Positions 1 to 6,662 of a stretch of 18,239 bases of DNA are shown one piece after another. Numbering within the stretch: position 1 is the first letter of the stretch; each line of letters opens with the position of its first letter. Below the pieces are notes generated by a model. The model worked only from the letters and a program-made list of their open reading frames with translations. It searched no databases and was not told the DNA's origin. The position numbers and the translations under genes are program-made. This DNA is from Synechococcales cyanobacterium 340R_concoct_173_sub (GTDB lineage: Bacteria > Cyanobacteriota > Cyanobacteriia > Leptolyngbyales > Leptolyngbyaceae). The stretch spans positions 1-18,239 of the forward strand of contig JANXNM010000716.1 in NCBI GenBank assembly GCA_025354065.1, given 5' to 3'.

Positions 1-193
1 CCATTTCATCCCAATTACTCAAGTCATCAACAGGAATTGACAATCGTCGAATATCAAACGATCGTTCTAAATTAGGGATTTGAGAGCTGAGGAGTTTCCC
101 GGTGCCATCCATTCCTGGTAAATAGACAAATAAAGGTAACTCGGGTTGGGGATTTTGAGGTGGTAGAAAGTGAATGAATTGATTGGCTGCCAT
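1..193 (-). CDS. Alpha/beta-hydrolase family protein, N-terminal fragment (continues past the left edge)
   Basis: An open minus-strand frame begins at the ATG at 193-191 and stays open for 64 codons to the window edge. The protein starts MAANQFIHFLPPQ and reaches a hydrophobic strand followed by LPGMDGTG at about residues 25-32. That is the oxyanion-loop region after strand beta-3 of alpha/beta-hydrolases, in the Gly-Met-Asp-Gly-Thr-Gly form I associate with a cyanobacterial/plastid esterase-lipase subfamily. The catalytic Ser, Asp and His lie outside the window. The start is 39 bases beyond the stop of the acyltransferase gene at 233, on the same strand, so the two are probably cotranscribed. 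I see no clear ribosome-binding site. The hydrolase fold is well supported for so short a piece; substrate is not determinable. A role in lipid or phytyl-ester turnover is inference from the neighbour. Confidence 0.72.
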   Translation of the reverse strand, partial: MAANQFIHFLPPQNPQPELPLFVYLPGMDGTGKLLSSQIPNLERSFDIRRLSIPVDDLSNWDEM

Positions 194-232
194 GAGTTGA
201 TTGAGTTGAATAAGCTAGTTTAGCCGATCGGT

Positions 233-970
233 CTAGAATGATTGTTGCAGTAGTTGTTGAATGTCCTGATGACATTGTTCTGTTAGATCCCTAATCCAGT
301 GCAATGCTTTGCGCCCATGATAATCGGGTTTCTGGGCCAAGCTCACGGGAATCGGCGTTCCAATGTTTACTTTAACTTGACCATATAATACCAAGGGATG
401 CCAATCTGGTCGATCGAATAGTGGTTCGGATGGGTCAAATAATTGTAGCCAACGCACAGGAAATAAACTAGTATTCAGTTCATTACGAGCGGCGATCGCA
501 ACGGGTAAAATGACTAGATTTTCCACAGGAGTGCGCAGGGCTAAATGGGCAAATCCCCGCTGAAATTTATTAATGGAATTAGGAGTTGTGGTTTTCACCA
601 TAGGCTGAGCGCCTTCAGGAAAAATCCCAATAGTTTTGTGATTGAGCAGCAGACGACTGGCACGATCGAAGAAATTATTATGCGGCTGTTTGGGTTTGTC
701 TAAGGGCAAAAAGCCGAGTTGATTGATCAGTTCGTTCATCAGTGGAACTTGTCCCATGTAGTGATGGCAAGCGAAATGAATGGGGGTATTAAGGGCCGAC
801 ATCAGAATTGCCGCATCCATCATACTGCGATGATTACTAACGACTAGCGTGGCACAATTGTTCGGCATCTGATCCCGGCCCACAATAGAAAGTTCAGTTC
901 CCAGTGTCCATAGAAACTGTTGTGAGACTGATAAGGGATTCGGGGGGAATTTTAAAAAATCAACAAACAA
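233..970 (-). CDS. Lysophospholipid acyltransferase (LPLAT)-family protein, phytyl ester/DGAT-like candidate
   Basis: A 245-residue protein of the LPLAT/PlsC superfamily. Motif I, NHRSMMDA, supplies the catalytic H47-x4-D52 pair. Motif III is FPEGAQP at residues 117-123, which binds the acyl-acceptor phosphate or hydroxyl in the family. Such enzymes move an acyl group from acyl-ACP or acyl-CoA to a glycerolipid or alcohol at the membrane. The start is TTG at 970: an in-frame stop lies about 20 bases further upstream, the next ATG is at residue 35, and the sequence between is family-like (LGT..IVGRD before motif I), so TTG (or an ATT two codons upstream) is likely real. A candidate promoter is at 1008-1036. 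The downstream partner is the hydrolase fragment at 1-193. Plant phytyl ester synthases fuse a hydrolase to an LPLAT domain, and a cyanobacterial LPLAT (Synechocystis slr2103) has been linked to triacylglycerol and phytyl ester formation. Whether this is that orthologue or a plain PlsC is undecided. Confidence 0.85.
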   Translation of the reverse strand: MFVDFLKFPPNPLSVSQQFLWTLGTELSIVGRDQMPNNCATLVVSNHRSMMDAAILMSALNTPIHFACHHYMGQVPLMNELINQLGFLPLDKPKQPHNNFFDRASRLLLNHKTIGIFPEGAQPMVKTTTPNSINKFQRGFAHLALRTPVENLVILPVAIAARNELNTSLFPVRWLQLFDPSEPLFDRPDWHPLVLYGQVKVNIGTPIPVSLAQKPDYHGRKALHWIRDLTEQCHQDIQQLLQQSF

Positions 971-1007
971 ATCAATAACTCTAAAATTTTAAATAAATTG
1001 TACCCTT

Positions 1008-1036
1008 ATTATAGTTGTTTAGAGACCGTCAGTCAG
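1008..1036 (-). promoter_or_regulatory. Candidate promoter for the acyltransferase-hydrolase pair
   Basis: On the minus strand, CTGACT (1031-1036), a 17-base spacer and a perfect TATAAT (1008-1013) have sigma-70-type spacing. Transcription would begin near 1000, leaving about 30 bases of leader before the TTG at 970. The -35 matches TTGACA at four of six positions. The element sits in the 75-base divergent gap shared with the ychJ-like gene. Confidence 0.4.
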
Positions 1037-1045
1037 CGCTAATTT

Positions 1046-1474
1046 ATGTTGCTACAGCCGTGTTGTCCCTGTGGAAGCCAAGTTTGTTATCCAGATTGTT
1101 GTGACGTATACTTGCGCGGGAGCACCATTGCCCCCACGGCTGAAGCCTTAATGCGATCGAGATATAGTGCTTACAGTAAGGGTGATGTTGAGTATTTAAT
1201 CCAAACTCAATATCCAAAAAAACGCAAAAAAACCGATCGACAAATGCTGTTGAAAACCATTCAAAATACCTGCTGGATGGGTCTTACAATATTAAAAACT
1301 CAGAAAGGTGGAGTGAACGATCGGCGGGGTATTGTTGAATTCGCAGCACTTTATAGAGGATTGGAATTAATCGATCGAGTCTATCAATTGCATGAACGAT
1401 CGCGATTTATAAAAGAAGATGGTATTTGGTTTTATCAAGATGGAGATAGTTTACCGCCCATACAACTCAAATGA
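1046..1474 (+). CDS. YchJ-like SEC-C motif protein (UPF0225 family)
   Basis: A 142-residue protein that starts at an ATG. An N-terminal metal-binding SEC-C motif has the form C-x-C-x8-C-C (CPCGS at residues 7-11, CC at 18-19). The family signature APTAEALMRSRYSAY follows at about residues 29-43, then a cystatin/NTF2-like body ending in ERSRFIKEDGIWFYQDG. E. coli YchJ (about 152 residues) has a second SEC-C motif at its C-terminus; this protein ends PPIQLK without one. The SEC-C motif binds zinc and in SecA contacts ribosomes and SecB, but the function of YchJ proteins is not established. The gene is divergent from the acyltransferase and converges on lptC with a 16-base gap. Family assignment is firm; function is unknown. 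Confidence 0.9.
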   Translation: MLLQPCCPCGSQVCYPDCCDVYLRGSTIAPTAEALMRSRYSAYSKGDVEYLIQTQYPKKRKKTDRQMLLKTIQNTCWMGLTILKTQKGGVNDRRGIVEFAALYRGLELIDRVYQLHERSRFIKEDGIWFYQDGDSLPPIQLK

Positions 1475-1490
1475 AAAATGTAGTAGCAAT

Positions 1491-2678
1491 TTATGGAGTT
1501 AGATTATTCGGCACAATGTCGATGATGACCCGATCGTCAGATTCATTACCACCGCTAACAGTTATATCTTGACTATTTAGATTGCCCTTAGCTGTTTTAC
1601 CCACTAATTTTGCCGCAGGGCTAGCCTGACGATAAACAACATTACCTTCGGCTTCAAAGGTTTGACTATCTAGAAACCAAGTGAGCCGATCGGTAGCAAT
1701 AGTGGATTGATTTTTTTGACTTGAGCCTTTGACATTTTGATTCAAATAAGCAATGCGTTCTTTAAGCTTTACTTCACCCCGATCGCCGCTGATCGTCACT
1801 TGGTCTACAGGACTAAAGGCAGTCATGGGTTTTGCGGCCATGACAATTTCCTTTTTGGTATCCCAACTGAGTTCTTGACCTGTAATTTTCAGATCGGGTT
1901 TAGCGACTGCAATATCAACATTAGTTTCCAGTTTCGCCACATTTGTTTTGAGATTGTAAGAGCCTTTGTCCGCCTTTGCTCGATCGACAATTCCTTTCTC
2001 TGGTGTCCGCTCAATTGCGATCGGTGAATTGCTTTCAATTGTTTCGGGTTCGAGAAGCCAAGTTAATTTTTCAGTTTGAAGGTTAAGTTTTTGTTCCTTG
2101 ACATCTGCAACTATTTTCCCCGACAGATTCGCTTGACGTTTACGACTAAAATACTGACCTTCTTTGGCTTCTAGTTTAATTTTCTTATGGGTTGCCGTGA
2201 ATTTATTCTTGATGGCCATTAAGTCTTCTTTGGGCTTCCATTCCATCTCGTTCCCCTTCAGCTCCACGCCATCTTTTAGCGCTATGGCTACAATGTTTTC
2301 TCTGAGCATCAAAACTTTTCCGTCGCCTAGAATTGATCCTTTTTTGGCCGAAATTTTAAAGGCGGGCTTGCCATCTTGATACAGTTCTCCGCTTAGATCG
2401 AGAATCTCGCCTTCTTTTTTGTCGCGGTTATAGGTCGCTTTTTTGGCTTTGAGTTTCCACAGTAACTGCCCATCATCTCCGGCTTGTTCTAAGACTAGAT
2501 CCTCCAATTTCAAACTGGGATCAATCAATCCCGCATCGCCGCCTGAACTCGATTTCAATCCATTCTGTTTGGGTTGAAAGATCCAATAGAAACAGCCAGC
2601 GATCGCAGCTACTAGCGTCACTCCTGCAATGATTCGTCCCGGTCGGCCCAAAAATTTCAACTGAATTCGACTCCACAC
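1491..2678 (-). CDS. lptC: LptC-family lipopolysaccharide export protein (long cyanobacterial form)
   Basis: A 395-residue protein with one N-terminal hydrophobic segment (about residues 15-34) followed by a long extracytoplasmic part. That part is rich in repeated beta-strand phrases with the pattern (L/I)...D....WKLKA, typical of the LptC/OstA jelly-roll fold; for example LEDLVLEQAGDDGQLLWKLK just after the membrane segment. LptC links the inner-membrane LptBFG extractor to the periplasmic LptA bridge and carries lipopolysaccharide outward. E. coli LptC is about 190 residues; cyanobacterial forms are roughly twice that and probably contain extra bridge-like repeats. The segment VAAIAGC ends with a lipobox-like I-A-G-C at residues 26-29, but the hydrophobic stretch continues past the Cys, so a plain transmembrane anchor is more likely. 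The start is a GTG at 2678 next to a TATAAT, so it is uncertain; TTG codons at residues 7 and 10 are alternatives. Confidence 0.82.
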   Translation of the reverse strand: MWSRIQLKFLGRPGRIIAGVTLVAAIAGCFYWIFQPKQNGLKSSSGGDAGLIDPSLKLEDLVLEQAGDDGQLLWKLKAKKATYNRDKKEGEILDLSGELYQDGKPAFKISAKKGSILGDGKVLMLRENIVAIALKDGVELKGNEMEWKPKEDLMAIKNKFTATHKKIKLEAKEGQYFSRKRQANLSGKIVADVKEQKLNLQTEKLTWLLEPETIESNSPIAIERTPEKGIVDRAKADKGSYNLKTNVAKLETNVDIAVAKPDLKITGQELSWDTKKEIVMAAKPMTAFSPVDQVTISGDRGEVKLKERIAYLNQNVKGSSQKNQSTIATDRLTWFLDSQTFEAEGNVVYRQASPAAKLVGKTAKGNLNSQDITVSGGNESDDRVIIDIVPNNLTP

Positions 2679-2684
2679 ATTATA
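2679..2684 (-). promoter_or_regulatory. TATAAT hexamer touching the lptC start
   Basis: A perfect -10 hexamer on the minus strand lies directly against the GTG start of lptC. The only TTGACT-like -35 upstream (about 2698-2703) is just 13 bases away, which is shorter than the usual 16-18. If functional, transcription would begin inside the annotated coding region and the true start would lie downstream, possibly on a leaderless message. It may be a chance AT-rich match. Confidence 0.25.
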
Positions 2685-2706
2685 CGAATAAAAAATTAGT
2701 CAAATG

Positions 2707-2775
2707 AAAAAACAGACCCCAGAACTAGGAGATTCTAGCTACGCGATTTGCGTACTTCCTAATCTTACAGTCTGT
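2707..2775 (-). terminator. Long branched hairpin plus U-tract after the NYN gene
   Basis: Read on the minus strand, ACAGAC (2770-2775) pairs with GTCTGT (2712-2717), and the latter runs into six consecutive T residues (2707-2712). Inside, TTAGGA pairs with TCCTAG, and a perfect apical TACGC-AAATC-GCGTA hairpin closes the structure. The layered stem followed by a U-tract fits an intrinsic terminator of the NYN gene that ends at 2801. Internal loops make it less compact than a textbook terminator. Confidence 0.5.
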
Positions 2776-2800
2776 CTCTAATTAATCCCTCTAGCTGAGA

Positions 2801-3412
2801 CTAGTTGTCTTGTTCTACCGCAACGCCTGCTGTGGACAGCGGACGGTAGGTGTAGGGACGTTGAGTTTTCTGAATGTCTTCTTTAACCGTGTCCAGATCA
2901 ATATATCGATCGGCCACATTTATTAAACTATCACTCGTCATAGATCTTAGGCTTACCACTTCAACCCGAACCCCACGATAGCTCACGGCATTGACGGCAT
3001 AAGCCAAGTCTCCATCCCCGCTAACCAACACTGCTGTGTCATAAGAACCCACAAGCGACATCATATCGACCGCAATCTCAACATCCAGATTAGCTTTCTT
3101 TGAGCCATCGGGAAGCTGAACTAGATCTTTTGAAATGACACGATAGCCGTTGCGTCGCATCCACAATAAGAAACCCTGCTGCTTTTCATTGGTTCGATCG
3201 ACACCTGTGTAGAAAAATGCTCTCAACAAACGAGATCCACCCGTTAGACGACAGAGCAGTTTGGTGTAGTCGATTTCAATTCCAAGCTGTAGGGCAGCGT
3301 AGAAAAGATTTGAGCCATCAATGAAAATAGCGATTCGGCCACGGTTTTCAAGAATATGCTCGGGTGAGAACATAGACTCATGCTCAGTGGAAAGACTATG
3401 ATTATTTAACAC
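2801..3412 (-). CDS. LabA-like NYN-domain (DUF88) protein
   Basis: A 203-residue protein dominated by an NYN (PIN-like) domain at about residues 24-175. Visible acidic positions of the metal centre are D32 in IFIDGSNLFYA, D110 and D116 in KANLDVEIAVDMM, and D133/D135 in VLVSGDGDLAYAV, followed by RGVRVEVVSLR and a final ADRYIDL. NYN proteins are predicted metal-dependent RNases. In Synechococcus elongatus the family member LabA acts in circadian output with KaiC/RpaA; whether this copy does so is inference. The longest frame starts at GTG (3412); an ATG at 3373 would remove 13 poorly conserved residues and is as plausible. It lies downstream of metG on the same strand, 124 bases away, and is followed by a likely terminator. 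No domain is missing. Confidence 0.88.
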   Translation of the reverse strand: MLNNHSLSTEHESMFSPEHILENRGRIAIFIDGSNLFYAALQLGIEIDYTKLLCRLTGGSRLLRAFFYTGVDRTNEKQQGFLLWMRRNGYRVISKDLVQLPDGSKKANLDVEIAVDMMSLVGSYDTAVLVSGDGDLAYAVNAVSYRGVRVEVVSLRSMTSDSLINVADRYIDLDTVKEDIQKTQRPYTYRPLSTAGVAVEQDN

Positions 3413-3515
3413 TTAATTATGCCTCTGTTATTATTCAGACGTTTTAATGGATGAGACAGTTGAGAGCAATTCAGTTCTCGTATATTCCATCCATCATATG
3501 CCTGTTACAAATGTT

Positions 3516-3530
3516 CATTCATTATGAATG
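3516..3530. repeat. Perfect 15-base palindrome beside the metG stop
   Basis: CATTCAT-A-ATGAATG is a perfect inverted repeat six bases past the end of metG. It has seven-base arms and a one-base centre. As RNA the loop would need to open to four or more bases, leaving a weak stem and no U-tract, so it could be an operator or a weak 3' end. No function is claimed. Confidence 0.4.
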
Positions 3531-3536
3531 CCGAAT

Positions 3537-5186
3537 CTACAGATTTAGTACAGATTCAACAACGATCGGGAGTTCAAGTTTCTGAAAAACGGGTTGAGCA
3601 TTTCCTAAGATTTGCATTGATTCGAGTATTCCCCAAGTCGAATGGGTGAGGAATACATTCGATACATCTATTAAAAGAGCGTCATTGAAGTTAATACTGT
3701 ATCCCAATTGCTGATAGATACGAGTGCTGATATTTGGGACGATCGGTGCAAGTAAATAAGCGGCTAATCGAACAGATTCTAGAATGGCATAAGTAACCTG
3801 TTCAGCATCTTTATGTTTCTGCGCCTCGGTCTTACCAAGTTTGTAAAGTGTCCAAGGTGCTTGCTCATCAATGTAGCGATTCCCCAGCCGAACTAGCTCT
3901 AGCACTGCTTCACAGACATCATGGAACGCGAGGGCTTCGTAGGATGCTGTCACCCGATCCCCTAAATCCGATCCCATTATTTTCAATGGATTAGTCTCAG
4001 GAATATCTGCGCCACTGAGATTTGGGACGGCCCCACCACCATTTTTAATCGCAGGTTTCAACGTCCGGTTTAGCAAATTGCCTAAATCATTGGCTAAATC
4101 AGCATTAAGAATATTTACAAATCGTGTTTCTTCAAATGATCCATCTTGACCAAACTTAATCTCTTTTAAGAAGTAGTATCGCATTGCGTCACTTCCGTAA
4201 CGATCGAGCAACAAATCTGGATTGATTGCATTCCCGCTACTTTTTCCCATTTTCACTCCATTATCTAAGAAAAATCCATGACCAAAAACTCGTCTTGGTA
4301 AAGCCAATCCGGCAGACATCAACATCGCGGGCCAATATACGGCATGAAAACGCAAAATGTCCTTTCCAATGATGTGGGTGTGGTGGGGATACCAGTGTTT
4401 GGTGGCATTGGCTAAGGTTGGCGCATCGTCTTCATCTAGAAGTGCTGTCAAATAACCGAGCAGTGCATCAAACCAGACATAAATTACATGATTGGGATCT
4501 TCTGGAACAGGGAATCCCCAATCAAAATTGACCCGAGAAATCGAGAAATCGCGTAACCCTTGTTTGACGAAATTTATGACTTCATTGCGGCGAGTGTCGG
4601 GCTGGATAAACTCTGGCCGATCGGTATAGAGGGCTTCGAGGGCTGTTTGGTAATTTGATAACCGAAAGAAGTAGTTTTCCTCATCCCGCCATTCGACTTC
4701 TTTAGTGACGTGGATGTTGCAGCGCTTGCCGTCTAGTAGATCTTTTTCGTCTTTGAATTCTTCACAGGAGACGCAGTAATAGCCTTTTTGTTGACTGAGA
4801 TAAATATCACCTTTTTCCCAGACGCGCTGAAAAAACTCGCGCACAATGGCGGCATGGCGTTCGTCTGTGGTGCGGATGAATCGATCGTACTTAATATCTA
4901 GCCGCTCCCACAGCGCTTTAAAAGTACCGACAATCTCATCACAATGGGCTTGAGGCGTGCGGTTATTTGCCTCTGCTGTGCGCTGAATCTTTTGGCCATG
5001 TTCGTCGCTGCCCGTGATAAACCGAACCTCAACCCCTCGCATTCGCTGAAACCGGGCAATAGCGTCGGTAGCGATCGTTGGGTAAGCGCTGCCAATGTGG
5101 GGCACGTCGTTGACGTAAAACAGCGGCGTTGTGATGGCGAACGGTGCTTTTGTGGGGGTTGGAATGGCAGGTGATGAGGAAGTCAT
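3537..5186 (-). CDS. metG: Methionyl-tRNA synthetase (class I)
   Basis: It charges tRNA-Met with methionine. Numbered from the ATG at 5186 the protein has 549 residues. The HIGH-type motif is HIGSAYP at 30-36. The zinc knuckle has C138, C141, C156 and H159 (CVSC then CNIH), the single-knuckle C-C-C-H arrangement I recall from Thermus-type enzymes. The KMSKS loop reads KMGKS at 312-316. The anticodon-binding helical domain follows, with the LLAPIVPNISTRIYQQLG segment. There is no C-terminal tRNA-binding (EMAP-like) extension, so it is the short form. An upstream TTG at 5198 adds only MIVT and is out-competed by the ATG. It is minus-strand, between the guanylyltransferase and the NYN gene, with its own 151-base upstream gap holding two sets of degenerate repeats. 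Confidence 0.97.
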   Translation of the reverse strand: MTSSSPAIPTPTKAPFAITTPLFYVNDVPHIGSAYPTIATDAIARFQRMRGVEVRFITGSDEHGQKIQRTAEANNRTPQAHCDEIVGTFKALWERLDIKYDRFIRTTDERHAAIVREFFQRVWEKGDIYLSQQKGYYCVSCEEFKDEKDLLDGKRCNIHVTKEVEWRDEENYFFRLSNYQTALEALYTDRPEFIQPDTRRNEVINFVKQGLRDFSISRVNFDWGFPVPEDPNHVIYVWFDALLGYLTALLDEDDAPTLANATKHWYPHHTHIIGKDILRFHAVYWPAMLMSAGLALPRRVFGHGFFLDNGVKMGKSSGNAINPDLLLDRYGSDAMRYYFLKEIKFGQDGSFEETRFVNILNADLANDLGNLLNRTLKPAIKNGGGAVPNLSGADIPETNPLKIMGSDLGDRVTASYEALAFHDVCEAVLELVRLGNRYIDEQAPWTLYKLGKTEAQKHKDAEQVTYAILESVRLAAYLLAPIVPNISTRIYQQLGYSINFNDALLIDVSNVFLTHSTWGILESMQILGNAQPVFQKLELPIVVESVLNL

Positions 5187-5235
5187 AGTGACGATCAAAC
5201 AAGCTCATGGTTGAGCAGAGATTAACCGCCACATT

Positions 5236-5278
5236 TTAACGCGGCTTGCGTTGACTTTAACCCCGCTTACGTTAACTT
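5236..5278. repeat. Two-copy degenerate tandem repeat upstream of metG
   Basis: Two 22-base copies (5236-5257 and 5257-5278, period 21) agree at 18 of 22 positions and share the core GCTTRCGTTRACTT. The first copy also contains a small inverted repeat, AACGC-GGCTT-GCGTT. A period of two helical turns in the region that should hold the metG promoter is what a repeated protein-binding site would look like; the role is inference. Confidence 0.6.
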
Positions 5279-5293
5279 CGTGCCCAATTATTG

Positions 5294-5342
5294 TCTAAAT
5301 TAGATCGGGGATCTAAATTTAAATAGGGGATCTGAATTTAAA
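5294..5342. repeat. Three-copy degenerate direct repeat at the guanylyltransferase 3' end
   Basis: The unit GGGGATCTRAATTTAAA occurs at 5307-5323 and again at 5326-5342 (period 19) with one mismatch. A more worn relative, TCTAAATTAGATCGGGG, begins near 5294. The last copy overlaps the guanylyltransferase stop codon at 5338-5340. This is separate in sequence from the repeat at 5236-5278. Confidence 0.6.
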
Positions 5343-6426
5343 GATAGTGCTTTAATTCAGGGTCTGCTTGTAGGGTTTTTAGGACTTGTTTGATGTCTTG
5401 GGTTCGGTCTTTTTTGACAATCAATGTAACCTTGCCATCTCGCACAATCACTACATCATTCAGACCGATCGTCACAATCAGATCGTCCTCTTGGGTGGAA
5501 TATAGCAGCGCGCCTTGGGTGTCGAGACCCACATGTCTGGCGACTTCGACATTGGGTTTGTCGGTTTTGAGCAGGCGTTCGATCGCACCCCAATCTCCCA
5601 AATCGTCCCAGGCAAAGGTGACGGGCAAGACGGTGGCTTTTTGGGTTGGTTCCATCAGGGCATAGTCAATACTCTTTTTGGGAAGCTCACTGTAGGCTGC
5701 AATTCCTTTTGTTTCTAAGGGTTCCAAAATCTCTGGGGCATAGCGCCGAATTTCCTCTAAAGCTACTTTGCCTTGGAACACAAACATCCCGGCATTCCAG
5801 CTATATAACCCAGTTTTGATAAAGGCTTCAGCGGTTTCCCGATCGGGCTTTTCTGTAAATCGATCGACCTTGTAGGCTGGGATTCCCTGGGGTGACTGAA
5901 CTTCGGTTGGTAATAATTCTCCTTGAGCAATGTAGCCGTACCCCGTGGATGCAAATGTGGGCGTGATTCCTAGGGTGACGATCGTTTCCGACTTGAGAGC
6001 AACATGACGAGCTGCTTCTAGAGTCTGTACAAATTTTTCGGGTTCCGTAATCCAATGGTCTGCTGGAAAAAATGCCATTACGACCTCTTCTCCGTAGCGC
6101 TTGACCACTTCCAAGATGCTCCACGTTACCGCCGGAGCCGTGTCTCGTCCTTCGGGTTCGACTAAGAGATTGGCTTCCGGTAACTCTGGTAACTGCTCTC
6201 GGACTCCATCGGCTAAGTGGGCGGATGTGATGACCCAAAGATTTTCCCAGCCTTGGGCCGGAACTAGCAATCGATCGGCGGTGGTTTGGAGCAAGCTCAG
6301 GCCGCTACCATCTAGACTCAGAAACTGTTTCGGACGATCGAGACGGCTTAGGGGCCAGAAGCGTTCGCCTTTTCCGCCAGCTAAAATAATAGAAACTAGG
6401 GGCTGTGAAGAATAGGATGATGTCAT
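5338..6426 (-). CDS. manC: Mannose-1-phosphate guanylyltransferase (GDP-mannose pyrophosphorylase)
   Basis: It makes GDP-mannose from mannose-1-phosphate and GTP, the precursor of GDP-fucose and mannosyl residues of lipopolysaccharide and exopolysaccharide. Numbered from the ATG at 6426 it has 362 residues. Visible motifs are the nucleotide loop AGGKGERFWPLSR (16-28) with PKQFL after it, FFPADHWI around 121-124, FTEKPDRETA (190-199), WNAGMF (210-215), SIDYALME (252-259) and WDDLGDWG (273-280). The protein ends soon after the catalytic domain, so it lacks the C-terminal phosphomannose isomerase domain of two-domain ManC/AlgA enzymes. An upstream in-frame TTG at 6507 was rejected because TTGACA there is better explained as a -35 box and the added 27 residues are not family-like. 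It is divergent from the LCP gene, and the two may act in the same envelope polysaccharide route. Confidence 0.95.
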   Translation of the reverse strand: MTSSYSSQPLVSIILAGGKGERFWPLSRLDRPKQFLSLDGSGLSLLQTTADRLLVPAQGWENLWVITSAHLADGVREQLPELPEANLLVEPEGRDTAPAVTWSILEVVKRYGEEVVMAFFPADHWITEPEKFVQTLEAARHVALKSETIVTLGITPTFASTGYGYIAQGELLPTEVQSPQGIPAYKVDRFTEKPDRETAEAFIKTGLYSWNAGMFVFQGKVALEEIRRYAPEILEPLETKGIAAYSELPKKSIDYALMEPTQKATVLPVTFAWDDLGDWGAIERLLKTDKPNVEVARHVGLDTQGALLYSTQEDDLIVTIGLNDVVIVRDGKVTLIVKKDRTQDIKQVLKTLQADPELKHYL

Positions 6427-6479
6427 AGGAGAGGGTTTAGAAGTTTCGGGGGTGAGGTAGTTTGAGTTGACGATGCTAG

Positions 6480-6507
6480 TTGATAATACCGAGAGGATAA
6501 TTGTCAA
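6480..6507 (-). promoter_or_regulatory. Candidate promoter of the guanylyltransferase gene
   Basis: A consensus TTGACA (6502-6507) is followed after 16 bases by TATCAA (6480-6485), which matches four of six -10 positions. Transcription would begin near 6472, giving a leader of about 45 bases to the ATG at 6426. This placement is the main reason for not using the TTG within the -35 as a start codon. Confidence 0.5.
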
Positions 6508-6592
6508 AGGTTAAGCAACTATGAACAGGGTCGGTCTGATACTATCTGTACGATCGCATAGAACATTCTGCTTGTGGGTTATTCGGCACCAC

Positions 6593-6610
6593 AATTTGCG
6601 GCAAATTTGC
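6593..6610. promoter_or_regulatory. Overlapping palindromes in the manC/LCP divergent gap
   Basis: AATTTGC-G-GCAAATT (6593-6607) is a perfect inverted repeat, and it overlaps a second perfect palindrome, GCAAATTTGC (6601-6610). They lie about 55 bases before the LCP start and about 85 bases from the manC -35 box. Such overlapping dyads are typical of operators for dimeric repressors or activators; the binding protein is unknown. Confidence 0.4.
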
Positions 6611-6662
6611 TAGTTTGTAAAGAGATTTAGAAGAAGCCTTATCCTTTCCTGAACCATAATTT

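Noticed and set aside
5029..5232. A frame starting at ATG 5207 just ahead of metG (MSLFDRHYDFLITC)
   Set aside because: It is out of frame with metG, overlaps it heavily, and has no family features. It could be a short upstream frame, but nothing supports translation.
5828..6238. A minus-strand 136-codon frame inside manC
   Set aside because: It lies in another frame of manC, is rich in Arg and Ser, and resembles no family. It is a shadow frame.
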